From Streptomyces sp. ML-6 (lineage in GTDB: Bacteria; Actinomycetota; Actinomycetes; Streptomycetales; Streptomycetaceae), in the NCBI RefSeq assembly GCF_030116705.1, contig NZ_JAOTIK010000001.1:5608501-5672500 (forward strand): DNA of 64,000 nt. Direction: 5' to 3'. The notes under the pieces are model-generated. The model ran no database searches. It saw only the letters and a list, made by a program, of their open reading frames with translations, and was not told the origin of the DNA. This document shows positions 1-9,177 of the stretch, piece by piece. Numbering within the stretch: position 1 is the stretch's first letter; the number at the start of each line of letters is the position of its first letter. The translations under genes were made by a program, and so were the position numbers.

Positions 1-52
1 CCCCCATAAGAGTTAGGAGGATAACCAGCTCCTGACGGTTCCGGCCAAGTCG

Positions 53-77
53 TTCCGGGGGCGTGGCGCCCCCGGGA
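53..77 (-). terminator. Hairpin downstream of the ABC exporter operon
   Basis: CCGGGGGCG and CGCCCCCGG form a 9-bp G+C stem around a TGG loop, extended by a T·G and a T-A pair. It lies about 60 nt past the permease stop codon on the minus strand. There is no T-tract, which is usual for Streptomyces terminators. The rest of the first 136 bases shows no gene. Confidence 0.5.
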
Positions 78-136
78 CCCGGCGGACGGACGGGAACCGG
101 CCCCGTTCCTGCGTCACCGGCTGTCCCGGCCCTTCG

Positions 137-916
137 TCAGGCGTCCCGTTTCTTGAGCAGGAGGTAGCCGCCGAGCAGCGCGGCCGCCACCCAGACGATC
201 AGGATGCCGAGCCCGCCCCACGGCCCGTACGGCGCCGGATCGCTGTTCAGCGCGTCCGGGACCACCCGCATGATCTTGGAGCCGGCCTGGTCGGGGAAGT
301 ACTGGGCGACCTTCTTCGCCCCCGGCACCACCGACAGGATCTGGGAGACCAGGAAGAAGAACGGCATCAGGATGCCGAGCGACAGCATGGAACTGCGCAG
401 CATCGTCGCCACGCCCATGGAGAAGATCCCGATCAGCCCCATGTACAGGCCGCCCCCGACGACCGCGCGCAGGACGTTGTCCGCGCCGATGTCGGTGCGG
501 TGCTCGCCCAGCAGGGCCTGGCCGAGGAAGAACGTGGCGAAGCTGGTCGTGATGCCCACCGCCAGGGCCAGCAGACCGGCCACCACGACCTTGCTGAACA
601 GGAACGAACCGCGCTGGGGCACCGCCGCCAGCGAGGTCCGGATCATGCCCGAGCTGTACTCCGTACCGACCACCAGCACACCGAAGACCACCATGGCCAA
701 CTGGCCGAGGACCATGCCGGTGAAGCTGATGAGGGTCGGGTCGAAGGTGGCCCGCTCCAGCACGGGGAGCTCCTCGAACTGGGCGTTCATCAGGGCGCAG
801 AGCGCCGCGCTCATCGCGACGGTGACGACGAACGCGGAGATCAGCGTCCAGACGGTCGAGGAGACCGTACGGATCTTGGTCCACTCGGAGGCCAGGACTG
901 CGGGCACCGATGCCAT
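137..916 (-). CDS. ABC transporter permease (ABC-2 type)
   Basis: Membrane subunit (259 aa) of an ABC-2 type exporter. About six hydrophobic segments are visible, at roughly residues 20–42, 62–85, 105–130, 145–170, 180–200 and 230–252. The N-terminal SEWTKIRT motif is typical of actinobacterial ABC-2 permeases that lack substrate clues. The ATG following MASVPAV was chosen because a GGGAGG-type ribosome site precedes it and it begins 5 nt after the ATPase stop, so the two genes are co-translated. The longer reading frame overlaps the ATPase end and is less likely. The substrate cannot be read from sequence. Confidence 0.88.
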   Translation of the reverse strand: MASVPAVLASEWTKIRTVSSTVWTLISAFVVTVAMSAALCALMNAQFEELPVLERATFDPTLISFTGMVLGQLAMVVFGVLVVGTEYSSGMIRTSLAAVPQRGSFLFSKVVVAGLLALAVGITTSFATFFLGQALLGEHRTDIGADNVLRAVVGGGLYMGLIGIFSMGVATMLRSSMLSLGILMPFFFLVSQILSVVPGAKKVAQYFPDQAGSKIMRVVPDALNSDPAPYGPWGGLGILIVWVAAALLGGYLLLKKRDA

Positions 917-921
917 CGCCC

Positions 922-1926
922 TCACACCTCCCCGCCGTCGGCCCCGGCGGGGCCGCCACCGGTCCGCCGGTCCCACTGCTCGCCCCAGCGCGGCCCCGGG
1001 GGCGGTGGCGCCGGGCTGTGGTCCGCGTGCGCGTGGTACTCCACGGACTCCGCCGTCATCCGCATGAACGCCTCCTCCAGGGAGGCCCGCTGGGAGCTCA
1101 GCTCGTGCAGCACGATCCGGTGCCGCGCGGCGAGCTCGCCCAGTGCCTCGGCGGTGGCGCCGTCGATCTCCAGCGTGCCGCCGCCCGCCTCGACCACGAC
1201 CAGCCCCGCCTCGTGCAGCACGTCCAGCAGCCGCTCCCGCTGCGGGGAGCGCAGCCGCACATAGCTGTGGGAGTTGCGGTGGATGAAGTCGGCCATCGAC
1301 GTGTCGGCGAGCAGCCGGCCCTGGCCGATCACGATCAGGTGGTCGGCGGTGAGTGCCATCTCGCTCATCAGGTGACTGGAGACGAAGACCGTGCGGCCCT
1401 CCACGGCGAGCGTCTTCATCAGGCTGCGGATCCAGTGGATGCCCTCGGGGTCGAGGCCGTTGACGGGCTCGTCGAAGAGCAGCACCTGCGGGTCGCCGAG
1501 CAGCGCCGCCGCGATGCCGAGCCGCTGGTTCATGCCGAGCGAGAAGCCCTTCGACTTCTTCCGCGCCACCGCGGCCAGACCCACGGTGTCCAGCACCTCC
1601 GCCACCCGGCTCTCCGGGATGCGGTTGCTCTGCGCGAGACAGAGCAGGTTGTTGTACGCGCTGCGCCCGCCGTGCATCGACTTCGCGTCCAGCAGCGCCC
1701 CGACGTACTTGAGGGGCTCCTCCAGCTCGCGGTAGTGCCTGCCGTCGATGCGGACCGAACCGCCGGTCGGGTTGTCGAGATCGAGCATCATCCGCATCGT
1801 CGTGGACTTGCCCGCCCCGTTGGGCCCCAGAAAACCCGTCACCATCCCGGGCCTGACCCGGAACGAGAGCCGGTCGACGGCAACCTTGTTGCCGAAGCGC
1901 TTGGTGAGGCCATCGAGCTCGATCAT
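922..1926 (-). CDS. ABC transporter ATP-binding protein
   Basis: ATPase subunit (334 aa) of the exporter encoded with the downstream permease. Walker A is GPNGAGKST (residues about 35–43), the signature is FSLGMNQRLGIAAAL, Walker B is VLLFDEPVNGLD, and the switch histidine is in SSHL. A DUF4162-like C-terminal tail (IVLHELSSQRASLEEAFMRMT) is typical of drug or bacteriocin exporter ATPases of the CcmA/NatA class. The start ATG has no Shine–Dalgarno sequence but lies 6 nt after a TAGCGT hexamer, so the mRNA may be leaderless. Substrate unknown. Confidence 0.92.
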   Translation of the reverse strand: MIELDGLTKRFGNKVAVDRLSFRVRPGMVTGFLGPNGAGKSTTMRMMLDLDNPTGGSVRIDGRHYRELEEPLKYVGALLDAKSMHGGRSAYNNLLCLAQSNRIPESRVAEVLDTVGLAAVARKKSKGFSLGMNQRLGIAAALLGDPQVLLFDEPVNGLDPEGIHWIRSLMKTLAVEGRTVFVSSHLMSEMALTADHLIVIGQGRLLADTSMADFIHRNSHSYVRLRSPQRERLLDVLHEAGLVVVEAGGGTLEIDGATAEALGELAARHRIVLHELSSQRASLEEAFMRMTAESVEYHAHADHSPAPPPPGPRWGEQWDRRTGGGPAGADGGEV

Positions 1927-1938
1927 GCGTTCACGCTA
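1927..1938 (-). promoter_or_regulatory. -10 element of leaderless ABC operon promoter
   Basis: TAGCGT, then GAACGC, then ATG on the minus strand. A TANNNT hexamer 6 nt before the start codon places the transcription start at or next to the A of ATG. No clear -35 was identified. Confidence 0.45.
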
Positions 1939-1986
1939 GAACGGCCGCGTGCCCCCCGCCACAGGGGCGGCACCGGGCACACGAAG

Positions 1987-2035
1987 AGGGCGCCGGAGAT
2001 CCCGGCCGAGGACCGGCCGGGATCTTCGACGCCCT
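1987..2035 (-). terminator. Terminator after filP
   Basis: A 12-bp perfect stem, AGATCCCGGCCG with CGGCCGGGATCT around a 5-nt loop, is extended outward by AGGGCG/CGCCCT after an internal loop. It lies just downstream of the filP stop and upstream of the ABC operon promoter, so it separates the two units. Confidence 0.6.
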
Positions 2036-2072
2036 CACCCGCGCATGCGGACCTGCCGCCGGGGTGTCCGGG

Positions 2073-3011
2073 TCAGTGGGTCTGCTGGGCCGGGACCCCA
2101 CGGGTGACCGGCTCGTCGTCGGCGGGGGAGCCGGCGGCGGCCACCGCGGCGCCGGTCAGCGTCGCCAGCATCTCGCGGACGTTGGTGAGCTGGGCGTTGA
2201 TCGAGTCGCGGCGGTTGGTGAGCGCCGCCAGCTCGCGCTCCGATTCGCTGCGGATCCGGTCGGCCTTCGCGTTCGCGTCGGCCACGATGTCCTCGGACTG
2301 GCGCTGCGCGGTCTCCACCGTCTGACGGGCCCGGCGCTCGGCGTCCGTACGGAGCTTCTCGGCCTCCAGGCGGAGCTGCTCGGCGCGGTGCTCGATCTCG
2401 GCGAGGCGCTTCTCGGCCTTGGCCTGACGGGACGCGAGGTCGCGCTCCGACTGGTCGCGGCGCTTGGCCAGGTTGGTCTCGAAGTCCGCGGCGGCCTGGG
2501 CGGCCTTGGCACGGGTCTCCTCGAAGAGGGCGTCGGCCTCCTCGCGCTTCTGCGCGGCGTCCTTCTGGGCGTCCGTGCGCAGCGAGCCGGCCTCCCCCTT
2601 GGCCTTCTCGATGATGCGGACACCCTCGTCCTCGGCCTTCGCCTTGCGCTCGGCGGCGAACGCCTCGGCGTCGTTGCGCACCTGCTGGGCGGCCGACTCG
2701 GCCAGCTCGCGGTGCTGCTCGGCGGCGCGACGGGCCTCCTCGCGCAGGTCCTTCGCCTCCTCCTCGGCCAGGCGGAGGATCTTCTCCACGCGCGCGCCGA
2801 GACCGGCGTACGACGGCTCCGCGTCGTTCACCTGGGCCTGGGCGTTCTGGGTTTCGAGGTGGAGCTCCTCGATGCGCTTTTCCAGGGACGTGATGCGGGC
2901 GAGAGCACTATCACGGTCGGCGACGAGCTTGGTAATGCGGTCATCCACCTGACCGCGGTCGTATCCACGTCGCACGAGCTCGAAGCCGAAGGGGGAGGAA
3001 GGGTCGCTCAT
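2073..3011 (-). CDS. filP: Coiled-coil filament protein FilP
   Basis: 312-residue intermediate-filament-like coiled-coil protein that in Streptomyces supports hyphal stiffness and interacts with DivIVA at the growing tip (established for FilP; older annotations say cellulose-binding protein). The N-terminus has a DivIVA-like motif (FELVRRGYDRGQVDDRI, about residues 9–25). Residues about 30–285 are almost uninterrupted coiled coil rich in Ala, Glu, Arg and Lys, and a short low-complexity tail follows. The ATG has AGGAAC upstream. Scy lies immediately upstream on the same strand across a 184-nt gap, the arrangement known from S. coelicolor. Length and neighbours support the assignment. Confidence 0.9.
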   Translation of the reverse strand: MSDPSSPFGFELVRRGYDRGQVDDRITKLVADRDSALARITSLEKRIEELHLETQNAQAQVNDAEPSYAGLGARVEKILRLAEEEAKDLREEARRAAEQHRELAESAAQQVRNDAEAFAAERKAKAEDEGVRIIEKAKGEAGSLRTDAQKDAAQKREEADALFEETRAKAAQAAADFETNLAKRRDQSERDLASRQAKAEKRLAEIEHRAEQLRLEAEKLRTDAERRARQTVETAQRQSEDIVADANAKADRIRSESERELAALTNRRDSINAQLTNVREMLATLTGAAVAAAGSPADDEPVTRGVPAQQTH

Positions 3012-3195
3012 GGGGTTCCTGTCGAATGAGACCGGTGAGGTGTTAGAGGGAATCCTAGGGGCCCGGACGGCGTGTCATCGAGTGGATGCCCTTTTGATCT
3101 GGAGAATGACCCTCCTTTTGAGTGGCTGACCCCCGCAACTCTTGCCACTCGGAGGGCGGAACGTTCCTGACGAAGCATGGGACACGGCAAGGCGA

Positions 3196-6100
3196 CTACC
3201 CCTCGGACGACTTGCCACCCGATCGGGTGCCCGCGGAGGCCCCGGCTTTGACACCGCCCGAGGAGCCGCCCCCGCCCTTGCCGCCCGTCGGCGTCTCGAA
3301 GGACTCCAGTGCCTCCAACACGTCCTGGACACGGGAGATCTCGGTGTTGATGTCCGCGCGGCGCCGCACCAGCAGATCGAGTTCGCGCTGTCCCTCGTCC
3401 ACCATGCGCTTCGCCTCGGCCTCGGCGTCGGCCCGCAGCTTCTCGGCCTCGCGGACCACCGTGGCCTTCTTCTGCTCGGCCTCCTTCAGCAGCGACTCGG
3501 CCCGCTTCACCGCCGCGATCCGGACCTTGCTCGCCTCCGAGTTGGCGTCCGCCAGCAGCTCCTTGGCCTTGGCCTCCGCCTCGTCGCGCTGCTCGGTCGC
3601 CGCCTTCATCAGGTTGTCGACGCGCTCGCCCGCCGTCTTCATCTGCTCGGCGGTCTCCCGCCGGGCCCGGTCGTGCAGCTCCTCGATCTCGCCCTCGATC
3701 CGGGCCCGCAGCTCCTCGGCCCGCTCCCGGATCGCCGTGGCGTCCCGGCGCGCACCGACCAGCAGCTCGTCCGCGTCCGTACGGGCCCGCTCCACCAGGG
3801 AATTGCCCTCGACGGTCGCCTCCGAGGCGATCCGCGTGGCCTCCTTGCGGGCCGCGCCGACCATCGTGTCGGCCTGCTTCTCGGCCTCGGTGGCGGTGCG
3901 CAGCGCCTCCTCCCGGGCCTTGTCGATGAGCTGGTCGGCCTGCTCCGCCGCGTCGGCCCGGCGCTTGGCCGCGGCCTCCCGCGCCTCGTCGAGCAGCCGG
4001 TCCGCCTCCTGACGGGCCTCCGCGCGCATCTGCTCGGCCGCCGCCTCGGCCTCCGCACGCACCCGCTCGGACTCCTCGCGGGTACGGGCCGCGTGCTCCT
4101 GCGCCGCCCCGACGGCGGCCGCCGCCTCGGCCCGCAGCCGCTCGGCCTCGTCCGCGGCCTCGCCCGTCACCCGGGCCGCCTGCTGCGTGGCCTCCTCGAC
4201 CAGCTCGGTGGCCTGCTGCGTGGCTTCCTCGACCAGGGTGGTGGCCCGCTGGGTGGCCTCCTCGACCAGTGCGGTCGCCTGCTGCGTCGATTCCTCGACC
4301 AGCGTGGTGGCCTGCTGCGTCGACTCCGTGCGGATCCGCTCGGCCTCGTCCGTCGCCTCGCCCACCAGCCGGTCGGCCTGGGTCGCGGCCTCCGAACGCA
4401 TCCGGTTGGCGTCCTCGCGCGCCTCGGCACGGCTGCGCGCCGCGTCCTGCTCCGCCGAGGCCAGCGCGTCGGACGCCTCGGTGCGCATCCGCTGGACGTA
4501 CTCCGCGGTGTCCGAGCGCAGCCGCTCCGCCTCGGCGGTCGCGTCGGCGACGGTCCGCTCGGCCAGCTCCTTCGCGGCCTCGGCCGCCTCCTGCGCCTCC
4601 TGACGGGCCCGCGCCGCGTCCTCGCCGGCCCGCTCCCGCTCCGCGTACGCGTCGGTGCGGACCCGGTCCGCCTCCTCCTGCGCCTCGGTCCTCGTGCGCT
4701 CCGCGGCGTGCTCGGCGGCCGAGCGCAGCCCGGCGATCTCCGCCTCGGCCTGCTCCTGGAGCCCGCTGACCGAGTCCCGCACCTGCTGGGCGGTCTGCTC
4801 GGCCGCGGAGACCAGCTCGGTCGCCCGGCCGTCCGCCTCCTCGACCAGCCGCTGGGCCTCGGCCTGGGCCTCCTCGACCCGCTTGCGGGCGGAGGCGAGG
4901 AGCTCCTCGCTCTGCTCGCGGGCCCGCTCGCGCTCCTGGCTCGCCTCGGTGCGCGCCGCCTCGAGGGTCTCCTCCGACTCCCGGCGGCGCCGGTTGGCCT
5001 CCTCCTGGGCGGCGGCCAGCGCCTCGGCGGCCTCCGTACCCACCCGCTCCGCGGCGGCGGCGGCCTCGGAACGCAGCCGGTCGGCGCTCTCCTGCGCCTC
5101 CGACTTGAGCCGCTCCGCCTCGGCGGCGGCCTCCGTGCGCAGCCGCACGGCCACCGACTCGCCCTCGGCCCGCGCCTGCGAGGCGTCCGCCGCGGCCTCG
5201 TCGCGCAGCCGCTCCGCCTCGGTCTCCGCCCGCTCCCGCAGCGCCCGCAGCCGCTCGGCGGCCTCCGTGCGCAGCCGCTCGGTCTCCTCGTTCGTCTCGC
5301 GCCGGATGCGCTCCGCCTCGGCGCGCGCGTCCGTCAGCTCCTGCTCGGCGGCGGTGACCCTGGTCTCGGCCTCCGTGTGCAGCCGGGACAGCTCCTCGGC
5401 CGCCTCCGCCTGCCGGGCCGCGACCGCGCGCTCGGTCTCCTCGCGCAGCTCCGCCGCGGCCCGCTCGGCCGCCCCGGTGGTCGAACCGGCCTGCTCCTCG
5501 GCGTCGGCACGCAGCTGCTCGGCCTCGGCACGGGCGCGCTCCAGCGCCTCCTCGGCCTGCTTGCGCAGCGCGGCGGCGCGCTCGGCCGCCTCGGTGCGGA
5601 CCCGCTCGCTCTCGGTGCTCGCGGTACCGCGCAGCTCCTCCGCGTCCGCCTTCGCCTTGGCGAGCAGCTCCTCGGCGGTCTTCGCGCCCTCCTCCAGCTG
5701 CTGGACGGCCTCCCGGCGCGCCTCGCCCCGGATCCGCTCGCCCTCGGCGACCGCCTCGGAACGCAGCTGCTCGGCCTCGCCGCGCAGCCTGCGCGCCTCC
5801 TCCTGCAGCTCGACCGTCTTGGCGCGGTACTCCTTGGTGTCGTCCTTGGCCGCGCCCTTGAGCTGATCGGCCTGCTCGGCGGCCTCGCCGCGCAGCCGGT
5901 CCGCCTCGGCCTCCGCCTCGCGGCGGATCCGCTCGGCCTCCTCGGTGGCCGACCTGGTGGTGGACCTCGCGTCCTCGGACGCCTTGGACAGCACCTCCTC
6001 GGCGGCCCTGGCGGCCTTGGCGAGCTGGGCCGCGGCGTCCTCGGCGGCGGCCGTGCGGGCCTTCTCGGTCGCCTCGGACTTCAGCCGGTCCGCCTCGGCC

Positions 6101-7119
6101 CGCGCGTCGGCGAGGGCCTGCTCGGCCTCCGCCTTCAGGACCTCGGCCTCCTTGGTGGCCTCGCCGACCAGCCGCGCGATCTCGGACCTGGCCGTACGGG
6201 TGCGCTGCTCGTTCTCCGACTCGGCGGAGGCCAGCCGCTTGGCCGCGGCCTCCTTCGCCTCGGCGGTCACCTTCTCGGCCGCCAGCCGGGCCTCGCGCAG
6301 CTGGGTCTCGGCCTCCTGCAGGCGCTGCTCGGCGGCCCGGTTCAGCTCGACGGTCTGCTGGCGGGCCTGCTCGGTCTCGGCCGCCGTGGTCGTACGCAGC
6401 CGCTCGGCGTGACTGGTGGCCTCCTGCGCCTGGCTGGAGGCCGCGTTCAGCATCCGCTCGGCGTCCTTGCGGGCGCGCAGCAGGAGCGCCTCGGCCTCGG
6501 CACGGGCCGACTCCGCCTCGGAGCCGAGCCGCTGCCGGGTCTCCTCCGCCACCCGCTCGGCCTCGGCGCGCGCGGCCGCCAGGGCCTGCTCGGCCTCGGC
6601 CCGCGACTCCTCCAGCAGTCGGCGGGCCTGGGACTCCGTCCGGGCCCGGAGCTGCTCGGCCCAGGCGACGTTCTCGTTGACGTGGGACTCGACGGTCCGG
6701 CGGCGCTCCGCCAGCTCCTGGTCGAGCTGCTGACGCCGCTGCACCGCCTCGTTGTGCAGCTCGGCCTGGAGCCGCGCCTGGTGCTCGGCGTGCTCCTGCA
6801 GGATGCGCTGCGTCTGCGCGCGGGCCTCCCGCAACTCCCGTTCGGCGTCGGTCCGCAGCTGCTCCGCCTGGATCTGGGCGTTACGGAGCAACTGATCGGC
6901 CTGATAGCCCAGGTCCGCGCTGTCGTAGGCGGGACGGGTCGCGAGATTGCGCCGAGCCTCGTGCAGCTTGGCGCGCAAGACCTCGACCTGGTAACCGAGG
7001 TCCTCGGCGTGCTGGACGGCCTTCTCCCGGTCGGTCTTCAGCCGGTCCATCTCGGCCTCGAACCGCGAGAGATGGTCGTCTTCAGCCCGGTGGCTCTCCT
7101 GGCGTTCGTAGCCCCGCAC
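3196..7119 (-). CDS. scy: Polarisome coiled-coil scaffold Scy
   Basis: 1307-residue giant coiled-coil protein. In Streptomyces, Scy organises the tip polarisome with DivIVA and FilP and helps choose new branch sites (established family knowledge). After a short N-terminal segment (residues 1–75, containing LSRFEAEMDRLK), nearly the whole protein is an Ala/Glu/Arg-rich rod with hendecad and 51-residue-like periodicity. Around residues 930–980 an 11-residue unit (QQAT-LVEEAT-like) is repeated in tandem. The C-terminus is Gly/Ser-rich and basic. The GTG start is preceded by GAAGGATGGGA. G+C strand bias creates a spurious open frame across the whole opposite strand. Confidence 0.93.
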   Translation of the reverse strand: MRGYERQESHRAEDDHLSRFEAEMDRLKTDREKAVQHAEDLGYQVEVLRAKLHEARRNLATRPAYDSADLGYQADQLLRNAQIQAEQLRTDAERELREARAQTQRILQEHAEHQARLQAELHNEAVQRRQQLDQELAERRRTVESHVNENVAWAEQLRARTESQARRLLEESRAEAEQALAAARAEAERVAEETRQRLGSEAESARAEAEALLLRARKDAERMLNAASSQAQEATSHAERLRTTTAAETEQARQQTVELNRAAEQRLQEAETQLREARLAAEKVTAEAKEAAAKRLASAESENEQRTRTARSEIARLVGEATKEAEVLKAEAEQALADARAEADRLKSEATEKARTAAAEDAAAQLAKAARAAEEVLSKASEDARSTTRSATEEAERIRREAEAEADRLRGEAAEQADQLKGAAKDDTKEYRAKTVELQEEARRLRGEAEQLRSEAVAEGERIRGEARREAVQQLEEGAKTAEELLAKAKADAEELRGTASTESERVRTEAAERAAALRKQAEEALERARAEAEQLRADAEEQAGSTTGAAERAAAELREETERAVAARQAEAAEELSRLHTEAETRVTAAEQELTDARAEAERIRRETNEETERLRTEAAERLRALRERAETEAERLRDEAAADASQARAEGESVAVRLRTEAAAEAERLKSEAQESADRLRSEAAAAAERVGTEAAEALAAAQEEANRRRRESEETLEAARTEASQERERAREQSEELLASARKRVEEAQAEAQRLVEEADGRATELVSAAEQTAQQVRDSVSGLQEQAEAEIAGLRSAAEHAAERTRTEAQEEADRVRTDAYAERERAGEDAARARQEAQEAAEAAKELAERTVADATAEAERLRSDTAEYVQRMRTEASDALASAEQDAARSRAEAREDANRMRSEAATQADRLVGEATDEAERIRTESTQQATTLVEESTQQATALVEEATQRATTLVEEATQQATELVEEATQQAARVTGEAADEAERLRAEAAAAVGAAQEHAARTREESERVRAEAEAAAEQMRAEARQEADRLLDEAREAAAKRRADAAEQADQLIDKAREEALRTATEAEKQADTMVGAARKEATRIASEATVEGNSLVERARTDADELLVGARRDATAIRERAEELRARIEGEIEELHDRARRETAEQMKTAGERVDNLMKAATEQRDEAEAKAKELLADANSEASKVRIAAVKRAESLLKEAEQKKATVVREAEKLRADAEAEAKRMVDEGQRELDLLVRRRADINTEISRVQDVLEALESFETPTGGKGGGGSSGGVKAGASAGTRSGGKSSEG
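4178..4327. repeat. 33-bp tandem repeat inside scy
   Basis: Four full 33-bp units (starting at 4178, 4211, 4244 and 4277) and a partial fifth share the core GCCTGCTGCGTGGC and CCTCGACCAG on the plus strand. Each unit encodes exactly one hendecad (11 residues, TLVEEATQQAT-like), so copy-number change would keep both reading frame and coiled-coil phase. Confidence 0.85.
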
Positions 7120-7164
7120 TGCGCGGTCCCATCCTTCCCCGAGCTCTCAACTTTGTTCGAGCAG

Positions 7165-7226
7165 GGGAGACCCCAACCCTGGTCGCAACTCTCCGGCGAG
7201 TACCGTCCGCCGGAGAACGGTCTCCC
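7165..7226. other. Nested hairpins between mce and scy
   Basis: An outer 8-bp stem (GGGAGACC with GGTCTCCC) encloses an inner 9-bp stem (TCTCCGGCG with CGCCGGAGA, 9-nt loop). It sits about 100 nt downstream of the epimerase stop and 46 nt upstream of the scy start. It could be the epimerase terminator or a structured scy leader; sequence alone does not decide. Confidence 0.4.
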
Positions 7227-7322
7227 GGGGAATGGTGACAGATCAACGGCTGGGGACGCGGCGCGGCCCCGATCCGGCCCCGGCCCGGAACCGCCCACTC
7301 TACCGGGCCGGGTATCCGGAGG

Positions 7323-7751
7323 TCAGTGCTCCGCTGCGGAGGTGACCAGTTCGGTGAGTACGCCGTGGCAGTCCTTGGGGTGCAGGAAGGTGATCCTGGA
7401 CCCCATGGAGCCCTTCCTGGGCTCGTCGTACAGCACCCTGACGCCCTTCTCCCGGATGTCCGCCGCGTCGGCGTCGACGTCCGCCGTGCCGAAGGCGATG
7501 TGGTGGACCCCTTCCCCGTTCTTGGCCAGCCATTTGCCCACGGCGGAGTCCTCCCGGGTCGGCTCCAGGAGCTGGAGGTAGGAGGCGCCGCCGTCCGACG
7601 TACCGTTGATCCTGAGCATGGCCTCGCGCACGCCCTGCTCCTCGTTGACCTCGGAGTGGTACACCTCGAAGCCGTAGGTCGAGCGGTAGAACTCGACGGT
7701 CTCGTCGAGGTTGAAACAGGCGATCCCGATGTGGTCGATTCGCGTCAGCAT
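7323..7751 (-). CDS. mce: Methylmalonyl-CoA epimerase
   Basis: Interconverts (R)- and (S)-methylmalonyl-CoA in the propionyl-CoA/succinyl-CoA branch. At 142 aa it is the usual length for this vicinal-oxygen-chelate enzyme. Two beta-alpha-beta modules are visible: the N-terminal MLTRIDHIGIACFNLDE with a metal-binding His, and a central VHHIAFGTAD with the second His. The C-terminal GVLTELVTS supplies the terminal Glu ligand region. The ATG at MLTRIDH is preferred over a 7-codon longer frame because the family begins there. It diverges from the acetyl-CoA acetyltransferase gene, and MeaB is close by, so the local context is B12-dependent acyl-CoA metabolism. Confidence 0.94.
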   Translation of the reverse strand: MLTRIDHIGIACFNLDETVEFYRSTYGFEVYHSEVNEEQGVREAMLRINGTSDGGASYLQLLEPTREDSAVGKWLAKNGEGVHHIAFGTADVDADAADIREKGVRVLYDEPRKGSMGSRITFLHPKDCHGVLTELVTSAAEH

Positions 7752-7886
7752 GCCACCAGTGCAACCCCGCACGGATGGTTACGCAACGTGCGCGCCGTCA
7801 CACCCGCTGCCGGATGACGGGCGCGGTACCGCTCAGTACATTCGAGTAAACCCTCGTTCACTTCTCATCCCAAGGGGCTGCGCCTC

Positions 7887-9089
7887 ATGTCTGGAACGAC
7901 CGGTAACACCTCAGTGATCGTCGCGGGCGCGCGTACGCCCATGGGCCGGCTGCTCGGCTCGCTGAAGAGCTTCTCCGGGGCCGACCTGGGCGGCATCGCC
8001 ATCAAGGCCGCGCTGGACCGGGCCGGCATCGGCGGCGACCAGGTCGAGTACGTGATCATGGGCCAGGTGCTCCAGGCGGGCGCGGGCCAGATCCCGGCCC
8101 GCCAGGCCGCGGTCAAGGCGGGCATCCCGATGAACGTCCCCGCGCTCACCGTCAACAAGGTGTGCCTGTCCGGCCTCGACGCGATCGCGCTCGCCGACCA
8201 GCTGATCCGCGCCGGGGAGTTCGACGTCGTCGTCGCCGGCGGCCAGGAGTCCATGACGAACGCCCCGCACCTGCTCCCGAAGTCCCGCGAGGGCCACAAG
8301 TACGGCGCGATCGAGATGCTCGACGCGATGGCGCACGACGGTCTGACCGACGCCTTCGAGAACATCGCGATGGGCGAGTCCACCGAGAAGCACAACACCC
8401 GCCTGGGCCTGACCCGCGCCGAGCAGGACGAGATCGGCGCGCTCTCCCACCAGCGCGCCGCCGCCGCCCAGAAGAACGGCATCTTCGAGGCCGAGATCAC
8501 CCCGGTCGAGATCCCGCAGCGCAAGGGCGAGCCGGTCCTCTTCGCCAAGGACGAGGGCATCCGCCCGGAGACCACCGCCGAGTCCCTCGGCAAGCTGCGC
8601 CCCGCGTTCGCCAAGGACGGCACGATCACCGCGGGCACCTCCTCGCAGATCTCCGACGGCGCGGCCGCGGTCGTCGTGATGAGCCGGGCCAGGGCCGAGG
8701 AGCTGGGCCTGGACTGGATCGCCGAGATCGGCGCGCACGGCAACGTGGCGGGCCCGGACAACTCGCTCCAGTCGCAGCCGTCCAACGCGATCGCGCACGC
8801 CGTGAAGAAGGCGGGCATCCGGGTCGAGGACCTCGACCTGATCGAGATCAACGAGGCGTTCGCCGCCGTCGCCGTCCAGTCCATGAAGGACCTGGGCGTC
8901 ACCCCGGACAAGGTGAACGTCAACGGCGGCGCCATCGCGCTCGGTCACCCGATCGGCATGTCCGGCGCCCGTCTGGTGCTGCACCTGGCGCTGGAGCTGA
9001 AGCGGCGCGGCGGCGGCACCGGCGCGGCGGCGCTGTGCGGCGGCGGCGGTCAGGGCGACGCGCTGATCATCCGGGTCCCGGGCAAGTAG
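7887..9089 (+). CDS. Acetyl-CoA C-acetyltransferase (thiolase)
   Basis: Condenses two acetyl-CoA to acetoacetyl-CoA or runs the reverse thiolysis; 400 aa, typical for thiolase II. The acyl-accepting cysteine is Cys93 in [10 protein letters not shown]. The C-terminal catalytic elements are [23 protein letters not shown] (His) and the CGGGGQGDA loop (Cys). An AAGGGG ribosome site lies about 10 nt before the ATG. It is divergent from mce and directly upstream of meaB, which suggests a role in feeding C4 acyl-CoA units (acetoacetyl- to butyryl-CoA) towards ethylmalonyl or isobutyryl intermediates. That pathway role is inference from context. Confidence 0.93.
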   Translation: MSGTTGNTSVIVAGARTPMGRLLGSLKSFSGADLGGIAIKAALDRAGIGGDQVEYVIMGQVLQAGAGQIPARQAAVKAGIPMNVPALTVNKVCLSGLDAIALADQLIRAGEFDVVVAGGQESMTNAPHLLPKSREGHKYGAIEMLDAMAHDGLTDAFENIAMGESTEKHNTRLGLTRAEQDEIGALSHQRAAAAQKNGIFEAEITPVEIPQRKGEPVLFAKDEGIRPETTAESLGKLRPAFAKDGTITAGTSSQISDGAAAVVVMSRARAEELGLDWIAEIGAHGNVAGPDNSLQSQPSNAIAHAVKKAGIRVEDLDLIEINEAFAAVAVQSMKDLGVTPDKVNVNGGAIALGHPIGMSGARLVLHLALELKRRGGGTGAAALCGGGGQGDALIIRVPGK

Positions 9090-9177
9090 CACCCCGGCGG
9101 CGCCCCGCCGGTACTCCGGGCGAGCAGGACGCGGTACACGTAGAGCACGCAGCACGCAGCGAGTGAACGGAGCGGTG

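Noticed and set aside
4178..4327. Possible CRISPR-like array
   Set aside because: Contiguous 33-bp units without spacers, in frame inside scy and encoding hendecads.
3142..7581. 1479-codon open frame on the strand opposite scy
   Set aside because: It mirrors the Scy coiled-coil codons, is Leu/Gly/Arg-rich without family features, and arises from G+C bias in the third codon position of the real gene.
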